64,000 bases of DNA, taken from Candidatus Auribacterota bacterium (GTDB lineage Bacteria > Auribacterota > Ancaeobacteria > Ancaeobacterales > Ancaeobacteraceae). A program made the position numbers and the translations under genes. Under the pieces are notes generated by a model. The model was not told where the DNA came from and searched no databases. It saw nothing but the letters and a program-made list of their open reading frames with translations. Location of the stretch: NCBI GenBank assembly GCA_022711655.1, contig JAKLEM010000006.1:1-64000 (forward strand), read 5' to 3'. Numbering within the stretch: the first letter of the stretch is position 1; every line of letters begins with the position of its first letter. Positions 30,951 to 46,627 of this stretch are shown in pieces.

Positions 30951-31037
30951 ATGAAGAAGACCATCATAACGCCTGCAGGCTGCGATAAGCTGGCAGGCGT
31001 TTTTTTTATGCCCGGATACCGAGGGGGGAATCTATGA
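30951..31037 (+). CDS. 28-residue leader ORF reading through the pyr terminator
   Basis: The ATG at 30951 stands six bases behind a strong AAAGGAG, and the frame ends with TGA at 31035-31037, overlapping the pyrR ATG (31034) by four bases. The product would begin [16 protein letters not shown]. The codons run straight through the terminator stem. No homology is known to me. It may be a regulatory leader peptide or coincidence. Confidence 0.4.
   Translation: MKKTIITPAGCDKLAGVFFMPGYRGGNL
30969..31007 (+). terminator. Intrinsic terminator of the pyr attenuator
   Basis: ACGCCTGC (30969-30976) pairs with GCAGGCGT (30993-31000), with further inner pairing (GCT/AGC), and is followed by eight T residues (31000-31007). 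It lies between the PyrR site and pyrR, as expected for UMP/PyrR-dependent attenuation. Confidence 0.9.
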
Positions 31038-31564
31038 AAGAAAACCAGATCATGGACGACAAGGCGATCGAGCGGACGATCGTGCGGATCAGCCACGAGA
31101 TCCTCGAGAAGAACAGGGGGGCGAAGGACCTCGTCGTGGTCGGGATCCGGACGAGGGGCGTCTCCATCGCCGAGCGGATCGTGAAATGCATCAAAGAGAT
31201 CGAGAAGATCGACGTGCCGATGGGGGCGCTCGACATCACGTTCTACCGCGACGACCTCGATATCCGCGACAAGCAGCCGCAGGTGAAAGAGACCGAGATC
31301 GGGTTCGATATCGCGGGCAAGATCGTCATCCTCGTCGACGACGTTCTGTTCTCGGGGCGCTCGATCAGGGCGGCGCTGGACGCGCTGATCGATTTTGGCC
31401 GCCCCGCGAAGATACAGCTGGCGGTGCTGGTCGACCGCGGCCACCGCGAGCTGCCGATCAGGCCCGACTATATCGGAAAGAACATCCCGACGTCGCAGAA
31501 CGAGAAGATAAAAGTTCGGTTGAAAGAGACGGATGGGAAGGAAGAGGTAGTAGTGTTGGGGTAG
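31034..31564 (+). CDS. pyrR: Bifunctional pyr operon attenuation protein / uracil phosphoribosyltransferase
   Basis: This 176-residue PyrR senses UMP and binds the leader hairpin to promote termination, and it can also make UMP from uracil and PRPP. The PRPP-binding motif [18 protein letters not shown] and the N-terminal GIRTRG motif are intact. The ATG at 31034 follows GAGGGGGGAATCT and overlaps the leader ORF stop. The upstream cognate hairpin and terminator support an autoregulatory role. Confidence 0.96.
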   Translation: MKENQIMDDKAIERTIVRISHEILEKNRGAKDLVVVGIRTRGVSIAERIVKCIKEIEKIDVPMGALDITFYRDDLDIRDKQPQVKETEIGFDIAGKIVILVDDVLFSGRSIRAALDALIDFGRPAKIQLAVLVDRGHRELPIRPDYIGKNIPTSQNEKIKVRLKETDGKEEVVVLG

Positions 31565-31616
31565 GGCACAGGCATGCCTGTACCCTGCGGGTTCCCGCTG
31601 CAAGAACGTGGGCATT
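31561..31616. repeat. GGCATGCC-centred palindrome plus CGGGTTCCCG hairpin before pyrB
   Basis: GTAGGGCACAGGCA and its near reverse complement (31561-31588) overlap the pyrR stop codon. A decayed GCGGGTTCCCGC...GTGGGCATTAC half-element follows. It is the same family as 25656-25681, 32590-32617 and 38646-38673. Confidence 0.7.
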
Positions 31617-31634
31617 ACTATGGGAGAAGGCACC

Positions 31635-32588
31635 ATGACGACCTGGACGCGAAAAGACCTGCTGGGCCTGAGGGACCTCTCGAAGGAAGAGCTTGAGCTG
31701 ATCCTCGAGACGGCGGAGTCGTTCAAGGAGATCTCGCTGCGGCCGATCAAGAAGGTCCCGGCGCTGCGGGGCAAGACCGTCGTCAACTTCTTCTTCGAGG
31801 CGAGCACCCGGACCCGCACTTCGTTCGAGATCTCCGCGAAACGGCTCAGCGCCGACATCATCAATATCTCATCGCCGACCACCAGCGTCATCAAGGGGGA
31901 ATCGCTCCTCGACACGGTGCGCAACCTCTTATCGCTCAAGGTCGACATCGTCATCATCCGCCACTCCGACTCGGGCGCGCCGCAGCTGATCGCGGACCGC
32001 TTCCCGGACGTCTCGGTGATCAACGCCGGCGACGGCTCTCACGAGCACCCGACGCAGGCGCTTCTCGACCTCTACACGATCAAGGAGAAGAAGGGGACGG
32101 TCGCGGGGCTGAATATCGCGATCGTCGGCGACATCATGCACAGCCGCGTCGCACGTTCGAATATCTGGGGGATGACCCGGCTCGGCGCGAACGTGACCGT
32201 CGTCGGGCCGCGCACGCTGATCCCCGCTGATATAGATAAGACCGGCGTCAGGGTCGAGACCAACCTGTCCCGTGGGATCAAAGACGCCGATGTCATCTAC
32301 ATGCTGCGGATCCAGAACGAGCGGCTCAAGAGCAACCTCTTCCCGTCGATCAGGGAGTACGCGCGGATGTACGGCCTCAACGGGGTGCGGCTCAAGGGCG
32401 CGAAGAAAGACGTGATCATCATGCACCCCGGTCCGATCAACCGCGGCGTCGAGATCTCGAGCGAGGTCGCCGACGGCCCCTACTCGGTAATACTCGACCA
32501 GGTGACCAACGGCCTCGCCGTGCGGATGGCGGTCCTGTTCCTGGTTGCGGGGGTGAAGAAAAGTGTGAAAGAACTAGAGGAAGAATAA
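31635..32588 (+). CDS. pyrB: Aspartate carbamoyltransferase catalytic subunit
   Basis: This 317-residue protein condenses carbamoyl phosphate and aspartate, the second step of UMP synthesis. The carbamoyl-phosphate loop [13 protein letters not shown] and the HPTQALLD motif are intact. The ATG at 31635 has GGAGAAGG upstream, and in-frame starts at 31608/31620 are less well supported. No pyrI regulatory chain is present. It is followed directly by pyrC, as in pyrBC operons. Confidence 0.96.
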   Translation: MTTWTRKDLLGLRDLSKEELELILETAESFKEISLRPIKKVPALRGKTVVNFFFEASTRTRTSFEISAKRLSADIINISSPTTSVIKGESLLDTVRNLLSLKVDIVIIRHSDSGAPQLIADRFPDVSVINAGDGSHEHPTQALLDLYTIKEKKGTVAGLNIAIVGDIMHSRVARSNIWGMTRLGANVTVVGPRTLIPADIDKTGVRVETNLSRGIKDADVIYMLRIQNERLKSNLFPSIREYARMYGLNGVRLKGAKKDVIIMHPGPINRGVEISSEVADGPYSVILDQVTNGLAVRMAVLFLVAGVKKSVKELEEE

Positions 32589-32589
32589 T

Positions 32590-32617
32590 GTAGGGGCCAG
32601 GCATGCCCGGCCTCTAC
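32590..32617. repeat. GGCATGCC-centred 28-bp palindrome at the pyrB/pyrC junction
   Basis: GTAGGGGCCAGGCA is followed by TGCCCGGCCTCTAC, with two mismatches from a perfect palindrome. The ATG at its centre creates a spurious upstream start for pyrC. Confidence 0.8.
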
Positions 32618-32635
32618 GCACGCAAGGTGACTGCT

Positions 32636-33925
32636 GTGGAAATTCTACTAAGGAACGGACATCTGGTCGATCCCGTCAACAACGTCGACGGCGTCTGCGA
32701 TATCCTGATCAAGGACGGGCTTATCGAGAAGGTCGGCAAGGAGATCGTGTCGGCCGGCGCTCAGGTCGTCGACCTCGCGGGGAAGCATGTCTTCCCGGGG
32801 CTCATCGATATGCACGTCCATCTGCGCGAGCCGGGGCGCGAGGACGAGGAGACGATCGCGAGCGGCACGCGTTCCGCGGCTAAGGGCGGCTTTACGTCGG
32901 TCTGCTGCATGCCCAACACACTTCCGGTCATCGATAATTCCGAGACGGTCGAGTTCATCTACGCGAAGGCGAAAAAGGAGGGGGTCGTCAACGTCTTCCC
33001 CGCCGGCGCGATCACGAAAGGCGAAGAGGGCAAAGAGCTTGCGGAGATCGGAGACCTCAGGGACGCCGGCGTCGTCGCCGTGTCGGACGACGGCAAGTCG
33101 GTCCCCGACGCCAACCTGATGCGCCGCGCGATGGAATACGCCGGGATGTTCGGCCTTCCGGTCCTGTCGCACTGCGAGGACGTCGCCCTGTCGAAGAACG
33201 GCGTCATGCACGAAGGGTACTATTCGACGGTCCTCGGACTTGCGGGGATCCCGGCCGCGTCCGAAGAGGTGACCGTTGCGCGCGACCTGATCCTCTCCGA
33301 AAAGACGGGGACGCATCTCCATGTCTGCCATGTCAGCACGGCGGGGAGCGTCGCGCTGATCAGGGACGCGCTCGCCAAAGGGGTGAAGGTCAGCGCCGAG
33401 ACGGCGCCGCACTACTTCACCCTGACCGACGAGGCGATGCAGCCGTACGACGCGAATTTCAAGATGAACCCGCCGCTCCGGTCAGATAATGACCGGCAGG
33501 CGATCATCGAGGGGCTTAGGGACGGCACGCTCGGCGTGATCGCGACCGACCACGCCCCGCACGCCGATTACGAAAAAGAGCAGGAGATCAGCTACGCCCC
33601 GTTCGGGATCGTCGGGCTCGAGACCGCGGTCGGGCTGGCGGTCGCGGAGCTGGTGGAGAAAAAGGTCATCACCGTGAAAGATCTCGTGATCAGGATGTCG
33701 GTGAATCCGGCGAAGATCCTCGGCCTGGCCGGGCGCGGACAGCTCGGCCAGGGCGCCGCCGCCGACGTGACGGTCGTCGACCTGAATAAAGAATGGGTCG
33801 TCGACAAGACGAAATTCGAATCGAAGAGCAGGAACACGCCGTTCAACGGGCGGAAGCTCAAAGGCGAAGTGTGGATGACGATCGTGGGAGGGGATGTTGT
33901 ATTCAAGGACGGAAAGATACTCTAA
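32636..33925 (+). CDS. pyrC: Dihydroorotase (class I, PyrC)
   Basis: This zinc amidohydrolase cyclises carbamoyl aspartate to dihydroorotate. Metal-binding HVHLREPG, the later HCED and HVST histidines, and the catalytic Asp in ATDHAPH are all present. The GTG at 32636, five bases behind AAGGTGA, gives 429 residues, the usual size. An ATG at 32603 in the same frame lies inside a palindromic repeat and is rejected. It is cotranscribed with pyrB. Confidence 0.94.
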   Translation: MEILLRNGHLVDPVNNVDGVCDILIKDGLIEKVGKEIVSAGAQVVDLAGKHVFPGLIDMHVHLREPGREDEETIASGTRSAAKGGFTSVCCMPNTLPVIDNSETVEFIYAKAKKEGVVNVFPAGAITKGEEGKELAEIGDLRDAGVVAVSDDGKSVPDANLMRRAMEYAGMFGLPVLSHCEDVALSKNGVMHEGYYSTVLGLAGIPAASEEVTVARDLILSEKTGTHLHVCHVSTAGSVALIRDALAKGVKVSAETAPHYFTLTDEAMQPYDANFKMNPPLRSDNDRQAIIEGLRDGTLGVIATDHAPHADYEKEQEISYAPFGIVGLETAVGLAVAELVEKKVITVKDLVIRMSVNPAKILGLAGRGQLGQGAAADVTVVDLNKEWVVDKTKFESKSRNTPFNGRKLKGEVWMTIVGGDVVFKDGKIL

Positions 33926-33937
33926 GAAAAAGTATTC

Positions 33938-34001
33938 TTCGAGCGGAGTGAAGCGGAGTCGAGAAGTGACAGAAGTTCTCGACCCGCTGCGCTTGCTCGA
34001 A
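33938..34001. repeat. TTCGAGC/TCGAGAA palindromic repeat between pyrC and carA
   Basis: The left arm (TTCGAGCGGAGTGAAG, then TCGAGAA) and right arm (TTCTCGAC, then GCTTGCTCGAA) are inverted copies. It matches the second half of the element at 14995-15120. Confidence 0.75.
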
Positions 34002-34024
34002 TGCAAGCACAAGGCGGATTGCGA

Positions 34025-35155
34025 GTGAAAGCATATCTGGCATTGGAAGACGGTCTGGTGTTCGAAGGGAAGGCGTTCGGCGCGGCGGGGGAGAAGGACG
34101 GAGAGGTGGCGTTCAATACCAGTATGGCGGGGTATCAGGAGATCCTGACCGATCCCTCGTACAAGGGGCAGATCGTCATGCTGACCTATCCGCTGATCGG
34201 AAACTACGGGGTCAACGAAGAAGACGTCGAGTCGGCTCACCCGTGGGTGGAAGGGTTCGTCGTCCGCGAAAAGAGCGCGGTCTTCAGCAACTACCGCGCG
34301 AAGATGTCGCTCGACGATTATCTGAAGAAACACAAGATCGTCGGGATCGAGGGGATCGATACGCGCGCGGTCACGCGGCGGCTCAGGATCAAGGGGGCGC
34401 AAAAGGGTATCATTTCTACGACGACCTCCGATCCGAAGAAGTTGGTCGAGATGGCGAAGCGGTCGCCCGGCCTGGTCGGACGCGACCTGGTGAAGGAAGT
34501 CACCTGCAAGCGTCCGTACAGTTGGGACAAAGATTGTTCTCAGAGCGCCGAGTGGCAGATCGGCGGCGCAACGGTGCCCCTGCCGCCGGCGGGGTTCAGG
34601 ATCGCCGTCATCGACTTCGGTATCAAGCTCAATATACTCCGGATGCTCCGCCAGTACGGCTGCGAGTGTTATGTCTTCCCCGCGACGGCGACGTCCGACG
34701 AGATCGTGAAGATAAAGCCGCAGGGGCTGTTCCTGTCGAACGGACCCGGCGACCCGGCGGCGCTGACCTACGCGATCGAGACGATTAAGAAGTTCATAGG
34801 GAAACTCCCGATCTTCGGGATCTGCCTCGGCCACCAGCTCCTCGGCCTGGCGCTCGGCGGCAAGACCTACAAGCTTAAGTTCGGCAACCGCGGCGGCAAC
34901 CAGCCGGTGAAACACCTGCCGAGCGGCAAGGTGGAGATCACGTCGCAGAACCACGGCTTCGCCGTCGACATGAACACGCTGGGCCCGGATATCGAGCAGA
35001 CGCACATCAACCTTAACGACAAGACCTGCGAAGGGTTCCGGCACACGAAAATGCCGCTCTTTTGTGTCCAGTACCATCCCGAGTCGTCGCCGGGCCCGCG
35101 TGATTCGGCGTACCTGTTCGGGATGTTCACCGACATGATGAAGAACAAAGCATGA
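34025..35155 (+). CDS. carA: Carbamoyl-phosphate synthase small (glutaminase) subunit
   Basis: The GTG at 34025 behind AAGGCGG gives 376 residues starting at the usual KAYLALEDG. The frame extends to an ATG at 34001 within repeat-derived sequence. The N-terminal CPSase domain is followed by a class I glutaminase domain with nucleophile C267 in GICLGHQ and the HPE of YHPESSPGPRD. It releases ammonia for CarB. It is separated from carB by a composite repeat. Confidence 0.95.
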   Translation: MKAYLALEDGLVFEGKAFGAAGEKDGEVAFNTSMAGYQEILTDPSYKGQIVMLTYPLIGNYGVNEEDVESAHPWVEGFVVREKSAVFSNYRAKMSLDDYLKKHKIVGIEGIDTRAVTRRLRIKGAQKGIISTTTSDPKKLVEMAKRSPGLVGRDLVKEVTCKRPYSWDKDCSQSAEWQIGGATVPLPPAGFRIAVIDFGIKLNILRMLRQYGCECYVFPATATSDEIVKIKPQGLFLSNGPGDPAALTYAIETIKKFIGKLPIFGICLGHQLLGLALGGKTYKLKFGNRGGNQPVKHLPSGKVEITSQNHGFAVDMNTLGPDIEQTHINLNDKTCEGFRHTKMPLFCVQYHPESSPGPRDSAYLFGMFTDMMKNKA

Positions 35156-35156
35156 T

Positions 35157-35317
35157 GTCATCCCCGCAAGTTCCAAACGGGGATCAAGAGCACCCATTCC
35201 CCCATGCGGGTGCAGCTCCGCGAATCTTCGATTCGCCGGGCTGCAAAGGGTTCGTAGAAACAATAGCACTATGAAGCGACAGGGTCTAGATTCCCGCTAG
35301 AAGACTGCGGGAATGAC
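35157..35317. repeat. Composite palindromic element between carA and carB
   Basis: The ends are GTCATCCCCGC and GCGGGAATGAC, with internal inverted half-units. Inside, 35201-35245 carries a CCCATGCGGGTGC unit and a GCGAATC-ttc-GATTCGC hairpin with outer TGCAGC/GCTGCA pairing. Nearly the same 45-46 bases interrupt the riboswitch at 59310-59355. Confidence 0.85.
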
Positions 35318-35329
35318 AGAAGGGAATGC

Positions 35330-38638
<3,309 letters not shown>

Positions 38639-38645
38639 CATCGCT

Positions 38646-38722
38646 GTAGGGGCCAGGCATGCCTGGCCCCTACGATGGTGTGATACACACTGTGGGATCT
38701 CTGCAAGAAGCGCGGAGATGAC
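38646..38722. repeat. Perfect 28-bp GGCATGCC palindrome and GATCTCTGC hairpin between carB and pyrK
   Basis: GTAGGGGCCAGGCA (38646-38659) is followed immediately by its exact reverse complement (38660-38673). A second inverted pair, GATCTCTGC/GCGGAGATGAC, lies at 38696-38722, a decayed GTCAT-type half-element. Confidence 0.85.
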
Positions 38723-38731
38723 AAGAGTATA

Positions 38732-39520
38732 ATGATCACGCAGAAACTGTACACGATCCTCCGTAATGAGAAAATAGCCCCACTCTATTACTGTCTAGCC
38801 GTCAAAGCCCCTCAGCTCGCAAAGAAAGCGCTCTCCGGCCAGTTCGTGTCGCTTCTCGTCAATGAGAAAAACCTCCTGCTCCGTCGGCCGTTCGGCGTCT
38901 TCGACTGCGACAAGGACGTTTTCAGGCTCGTCTACAAAGTCGTCGGCAGGGGTACCGCCGCGCTGACAAAGCTCGCGAAGGGTGATGACGTCGATATCCT
39001 GGGTCTGCTCGGGAACGGCTTCGCCGTCAAGCGCGCCCGCCGGCATCTCATCGTCGGCGGCGGCGTCGGGATCTCGCCTCTGTTCTATCTCGCCAAGAAG
39101 ATCGGCGCGCCGCCCGACACACGCGTGTTCCTCGGAGGCAGGTCGAAAGGCGATCTTATCTGCGAAAAGGATTTCAAGGCGCTCGGCTGCGTCGTCGCCG
39201 TCGCGACCGAGGACGGGACGAAGGGGAAAAAAGGGCTCGTGACCGGTCTTCTTGACGCGGATCTGCGGAAACACGGCGGCGACGGCGTTGTCGTCTACGC
39301 CTGCGGGCCGAAAGGGATGCTGAAGGCGGTCGCTGGCATTGCGGCGGAATACGGCGCCGCCTGCCAGGTGTCGCTCGAGGAGTATATGGCCTGCGGCATC
39401 GGGACCTGCATGGGGTGCGTTATCAAGATCAGGAACGAAAAAGCGGAAGCGGGTTTCGAGTACCGGCGGGTCTGCAAAGAGGGCCCGGTGTTTTCAGCTG
39501 AAGAGATCATTTGGGACTAG
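38732..39520 (+). CDS. pyrK: Dihydroorotate dehydrogenase B electron-transfer subunit
   Basis: This 262-residue FAD/[2Fe-2S] protein passes electrons from class 1B PyrD to NAD+. The FAD domain includes LRRPFGVF, the NAD-binding loop is HLIVGGGVGISPL, and the cluster ligands are C221, C226, C229 and C248 (CGIGTCMGC, then RRVC). Its partner pyrD is 6 kb downstream in the same orientation, not adjacent as usual. It sits between the two carB genes. Confidence 0.93.
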   Translation: MITQKLYTILRNEKIAPLYYCLAVKAPQLAKKALSGQFVSLLVNEKNLLLRRPFGVFDCDKDVFRLVYKVVGRGTAALTKLAKGDDVDILGLLGNGFAVKRARRHLIVGGGVGISPLFYLAKKIGAPPDTRVFLGGRSKGDLICEKDFKALGCVVAVATEDGTKGKKGLVTGLLDADLRKHGGDGVVVYACGPKGMLKAVAGIAAEYGAACQVSLEEYMACGIGTCMGCVIKIRNEKAEAGFEYRRVCKEGPVFSAEEIIWD

Positions 39521-39591
39521 AGTAGGGGGAAGGATCGACGGCGCTCCTTTTCCGGCACAAACGCCGCATGTTCTTTAAGGAGGTACATACT

Positions 39592-42831
<3,240 letters not shown>

Positions 42832-42841
42832 CGTAACGTAC

Positions 42842-42913
42842 ATGACCAATGACCAACAATGAATATATGATAAATACCATGTCGGGATTTGGTTCATTGG
42901 ACATTGGTCATTC
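42842..42913. repeat. GACCAATG/CATTGGTC palindromic repeat before tex
   Basis: ATGACCAATGACCAA on the left and TTCATTGGACATTGGTCATT on the right form a long imperfect inverted repeat around an AT-rich centre. It is the same family as 18800-18896 and 47334-47410. Confidence 0.75.
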
Positions 42914-42940
42914 GAAAAGAAGCCGAATGGGGGGTGCTTT

Positions 42941-45190
42941 ATGAACGAGCAGCATGTCGCAAAGATCGCAGCCGAACTGAAGATAACGCCGCGCCAGGTG
43001 ATGGCGACCGTCCTCCTGCTCGACGGGGGAGCGACGGTGCCTTTTATCGCGCGTTACCGCAAAGAGCTCACCAACAGCCTGGACGAGCTGGCCATCACCG
43101 GCGTCCGCGACCGCGCTGAGCAGCTGAAAGAGCTCGATGACCGGCGAGAGGCGATCGTCAAGTCGCTCACCGAGCGCAAGCTCCTGACCAAAGAGCTGCT
43201 CGACAAGGTCGGGGCCGCGGAGACGCTCGCCGTCCTCGAGGACGTCTACCTGCCGTTCAGGCCGAAGCGCCGTACGCGCGCGACGGTCGCGCGGGAAAAA
43301 GGTCTCGAGCCGCTCGCGCAGTCGATCTTCGCGCAGGACGCGAAGACCGATCCGGAGAAAGAGGCGGCGTCGTTCGTCAGCTCGGAGAAGGGGGTCGAAA
43401 ACGCCGAAGACGCCCTTGCCGGCGCGCGCGACATCATCGCCGAGTGGGCCAATGAGGACCAGGGGATCCGCGCCAAGATGCGCGCGCTATTCGCGACCAA
43501 GGGGATCATCGCCTCGAAGGTCTGCACAGGCAAGGAAGCGGACGGGATCAAATACAAAGATTACTACGACTGGCAGGAGCCGGTCGCGACCGCGCCCTCG
43601 CACCGGATCCTCGCGATGCGCCGCGGCGAGACCGAAGAGTTCCTGAATATGCGGATCCAGCCGCCGGAAGAGCAGGGTATCCAGCTGATGGAGGAATATT
43701 TCGTCAAAGGGCACGGCCCCGCCTCGGAACAGGTGCGCCTCGCCGTCCAGGACTGCTACAAGCGGCTCCTCTCGACGTCGATGGAGACGGAGATACGGGT
43801 GGAGTCGAAGAAGCGGGCCGACGAGGAGGCTATCAGGGTCTTTACCGAGAACCTCCGCGAGCTGCTCCTCTCGTCGCCGCTGGGGCAAAAGAACGTTTTG
43901 GCGATCGACCCGGGGTTTCGCACCGGCTGTAAGGTCGTCGCACTCGACAGCCAGGGGAAATTGCTCGAGAATGAGGTGATCTTTCCGCTCTTCAACGAGT
44001 CACAGTCTGCCGACGCCGCCGAGGCGCTGATCAGCCTGTGCAAGAAGCACGCGATACAGGCGATCGCGGTCGGCAACGGGACGGCCGGCAGGGAGACCGA
44101 GACGTTCGTCAGGAGCGTCAAGGCGCTCAAGAAGATACCGGTGATCATGGTCAACGAAAGCGGCGCGTCTATCTACTCGGCCTCCGAGGTGGCGCGCGAG
44201 GAGTTCCCGAAGCACGACGTGACGGTCCGCGGCGCCGTCTCGATCGGGCGGCGGCTCATGGACCCGCTCGCCGAGCTGGTCAAGATCGACCCGAAATCGA
44301 TCGGCGTGGGCCAGTACCAGCACGACGTCGACCAGCCGGCGCTCAGGAAGAGCCTCGACGATGTGGTGACGAGCTGTGTCAACGCGGTCGGCGTCGAGGT
44401 CAACACGGCGAGCAAGCAGCTGCTGACGTATGTGTCCGGCCTCAATTCCAAGATCGCCCAGAGCATCGTCGAGCACCGCAACGAGAAGGGGGCGTTCGCG
44501 TCGCGCGCGTCGCTGAAGAAGGTCGCGGGGCTGGGTCCGAAAGTGTTCGAGCAGGCGGCCGGTTTTCTCCGTATCAGGGACGCGAAAAACCCGCTGGACC
44601 GGAGCGCGGTCCATCCGGAAAGCTACCCGATCGTCGAGCAGATGGCTGAGGATATCGGCTGTTCGGTCGCCGACCTCATGAAGGACGAATCGCTCAGGCG
44701 GAAGATAGATCTGAAAAAATATGTCACCGAGACGGTCGGTATCCCGACGCTCACCGATATCGTGAACGAGCTGGCGAAGCCGGGGCGCGACCCGCGCAAG
44801 GAGTTCGAGGCGTTCGCGTTCCAGGAGGGGGTCGAGAAGATGGAGGACTTGAAGCCCGGCATGAAGCTGCCAGGCATTGTGACCAACGTCACGGCGTTCG
44901 GCGCATTCGTCGACATCGGCGTCCACCAGGACGGCCTCGTCCACATCAGCCAGCTCTCCGACGGTTTCGTGAAGAGCCCCGGCGACGTGGTGAAGGTCCA
45001 CCAGAAGGTTGCGGTGACCGTCATGGAGGTCGATCTCCAGCGGAAGCGGATCGCTCTCTCGATGAAGACCAAGCCGGAGAAGGACATGGGCATGAAGCGC
45101 GACGGCGGCAACATGCGCCGGCCGGCCATCCCGCAACAGGACCGCTTCGGAGATCTGGGCAAGAAACTAATGGAGGCGGGGTTCAGGTAG
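42941..45190 (+). CDS. tex: Tex-family RNA-binding transcription accessory protein
   Basis: This 749-residue protein has the N-terminal helical domain (PRQVMATVLLLDGGATVPFI), the YqgF/RNase H-like domain (LAIDPGFRTGCKVVAL), tandem HhH motifs (LKKVAGLGPKVFEQAAGFLR) and a C-terminal S1 domain (GIVTNVTAFGAFVDIGVHQDG). It acts in the cytoplasm on RNA polymerase/RNA. Its position inside the pyrimidine cluster is unusual. The ATG at 42941 has a poor, G-rich ribosome site. Confidence 0.95.
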   Translation: MNEQHVAKIAAELKITPRQVMATVLLLDGGATVPFIARYRKELTNSLDELAITGVRDRAEQLKELDDRREAIVKSLTERKLLTKELLDKVGAAETLAVLEDVYLPFRPKRRTRATVAREKGLEPLAQSIFAQDAKTDPEKEAASFVSSEKGVENAEDALAGARDIIAEWANEDQGIRAKMRALFATKGIIASKVCTGKEADGIKYKDYYDWQEPVATAPSHRILAMRRGETEEFLNMRIQPPEEQGIQLMEEYFVKGHGPASEQVRLAVQDCYKRLLSTSMETEIRVESKKRADEEAIRVFTENLRELLLSSPLGQKNVLAIDPGFRTGCKVVALDSQGKLLENEVIFPLFNESQSADAAEALISLCKKHAIQAIAVGNGTAGRETETFVRSVKALKKIPVIMVNESGASIYSASEVAREEFPKHDVTVRGAVSIGRRLMDPLAELVKIDPKSIGVGQYQHDVDQPALRKSLDDVVTSCVNAVGVEVNTASKQLLTYVSGLNSKIAQSIVEHRNEKGAFASRASLKKVAGLGPKVFEQAAGFLRIRDAKNPLDRSAVHPESYPIVEQMAEDIGCSVADLMKDESLRRKIDLKKYVTETVGIPTLTDIVNELAKPGRDPRKEFEAFAFQEGVEKMEDLKPGMKLPGIVTNVTAFGAFVDIGVHQDGLVHISQLSDGFVKSPGDVVKVHQKVAVTVMEVDLQRKRIALSMKTKPEKDMGMKRDGGNMRRPAIPQQDRFGDLGKKLMEAGFR

Positions 45191-45208
45191 ACAAAAAGGA
45201 GGGCGACC

Positions 45209-45685
45209 ATGGTCAACTATTCATCACCCGGCGAGATCGTGCAGCTTGCGCTGCAGATCGAGATCAACGGCGAGCTTTTTTACTCGATCCTGGCGAAAGA
45301 GGCGAAGGACATGAAGGTCAGGATGTTCTTCGAGTTCATGACGAGGCAGGAAAAAAAGCATATAGAGATCTTTCAGGCGCTTCTGAAAACGATCGCCGGA
45401 TACAGGCCTCCTGAGGTCCTGACCGAAGAGTATTATCTGAGCGTCAACGACATGGCCGCCCGCCACATCTTCACGCAGAAGGACAAGGCGGAGATCGCCG
45501 CGCGCGGCGCCAAAGGCGTTATCGACGCGGTCGATACCGCGATCCGCTTCGAACAGGAATCTATTTCGCTCTACGAAAGCATGATGAAGATCATGCCGGA
45601 AAAAGAGTTGAAGGTCATCGAAGAGATCATTGCCGCCGAGAACAACCATGTGCGGCTCCTCGCCGATTTCAGGAAAGAGCTCTAG
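45209..45685 (+). CDS. Rubrerythrin-like ferritin-fold di-iron protein (no rubredoxin domain)
   Basis: This 158-residue four-helix bundle carries two ExxH motifs (E48-x-x-H51 and E144-x-x-H147), with extra acidic ligands around E18/E22 and E115, the pattern of a di-iron site. The rubredoxin Cys motifs of classical rubrerythrin are absent. The likely role is peroxide or oxygen defence or iron handling in an anaerobe. It starts behind AAGGAGG, 18 bases after tex, and ends three bases before pyrD, so it belongs to the same transcript. Confidence 0.85.
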   Translation: MVNYSSPGEIVQLALQIEINGELFYSILAKEAKDMKVRMFFEFMTRQEKKHIEIFQALLKTIAGYRPPEVLTEEYYLSVNDMAARHIFTQKDKAEIAARGAKGVIDAVDTAIRFEQESISLYESMMKIMPEKELKVIEEIIAAENNHVRLLADFRKEL

Positions 45686-45688
45686 ACT

Positions 45689-46609
45689 ATGGCGCAGACG
45701 CCAAACCTCAAGGTGACGATCGGTACGCTGACCCTGCCGAACCCCGTGCTGGTCTGTTCAGGTACGTACGGGTTCGGCGAGGAGTTCGCTGACATTATCG
45801 ATATCACGAAGCTAGGCGGCATCATCACCAAATCGATCACGCTTCGCCCGAAGAAAGGCAACCCGCCGCAGCGCATCGTGGAGACGCCCTCGGGGATGCT
45901 AAACGCGATCGGCCTGCAGAACCCCGGGATCGACGGCTTCATCAAAGACAAGCTGCCCTTCTTAAAAAAGCTGAAAATACCGGTCATCGTCAATATCGCC
46001 GGCGATACCCCCGATGAGTACGCGGAGCTGGCGCGACGTGTCGAAAGCCTCGGCGTCGCCGCGGCGCTCGAGCTCAACATATCCTGCCCGAACGTGAAGA
46101 AGGGGGGCATAGCATTCGGCATCGACCCGCATGTGACATTCGAAGTGGTGAGCGGCGTGCGGAAAGCGACGCGCCTTCCCGTCGTCACCAAGCTGTCGCC
46201 GAATGTGACGGATATTGTGTTCCTCGCAAAGGTGGCTATTGACGCGGGAAGCGATGCCCTCTCGCTTATCAATACGCTTCTAGGCATGTCGATCGATATC
46301 CAGAAGATGCGGCCGCATATCGCCAATATCACCGGCGGCCTGAGCGGCCCGGCGATACGCCCTGTCGCTGTGCGGATGATCTGGCAGGTTGCGCGGACGT
46401 ACGACATCCCCATCATTGGCATGGGTGGCGTCGAGGACGCCGCGAGCGCCGTCGAGCTGCTCCTGGCCGGCGCCTCCGCCGTGAGCGTCGGCACCGCCAA
46501 CTTTTACAACCCGCGCGCCCCGCTGGAGATCGTCGACGGGATAAGGAAATATCTGGTCGAGAAACGCATCGAAGACGTCAACGAATTGCGAAAATCGCTA
46601 AAAGTTTAA
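45689..46609 (+). CDS. pyrD: Dihydroorotate dehydrogenase, class 1B catalytic subunit
   Basis: This 306-residue FMN enzyme oxidises dihydroorotate to orotate. The catalytic base is Cys133 (ISCPNVKKGG), which marks class 1, and the presence of pyrK marks class 1B (NAD+-linked). The FMN phosphate site (IIGMGGVEDAASAVELLLAGASAV) is intact. It is separated from pyrK by carB, tex and the di-iron gene, and followed by pyrF. Confidence 0.96.
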   Translation: MAQTPNLKVTIGTLTLPNPVLVCSGTYGFGEEFADIIDITKLGGIITKSITLRPKKGNPPQRIVETPSGMLNAIGLQNPGIDGFIKDKLPFLKKLKIPVIVNIAGDTPDEYAELARRVESLGVAAALELNISCPNVKKGGIAFGIDPHVTFEVVSGVRKATRLPVVTKLSPNVTDIVFLAKVAIDAGSDALSLINTLLGMSIDIQKMRPHIANITGGLSGPAIRPVAVRMIWQVARTYDIPIIGMGGVEDAASAVELLLAGASAVSVGTANFYNPRAPLEIVDGIRKYLVEKRIEDVNELRKSLKV

Positions 46610-46627
46610 GCATCCCACAGAGGACAT

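Noticed and set aside
32603-32635. ATG start for pyrC at 32603
   Set aside because: It lies at the centre of a palindromic repeat. The GTG at 32636 has a ribosome site and gives the normal N-terminus.
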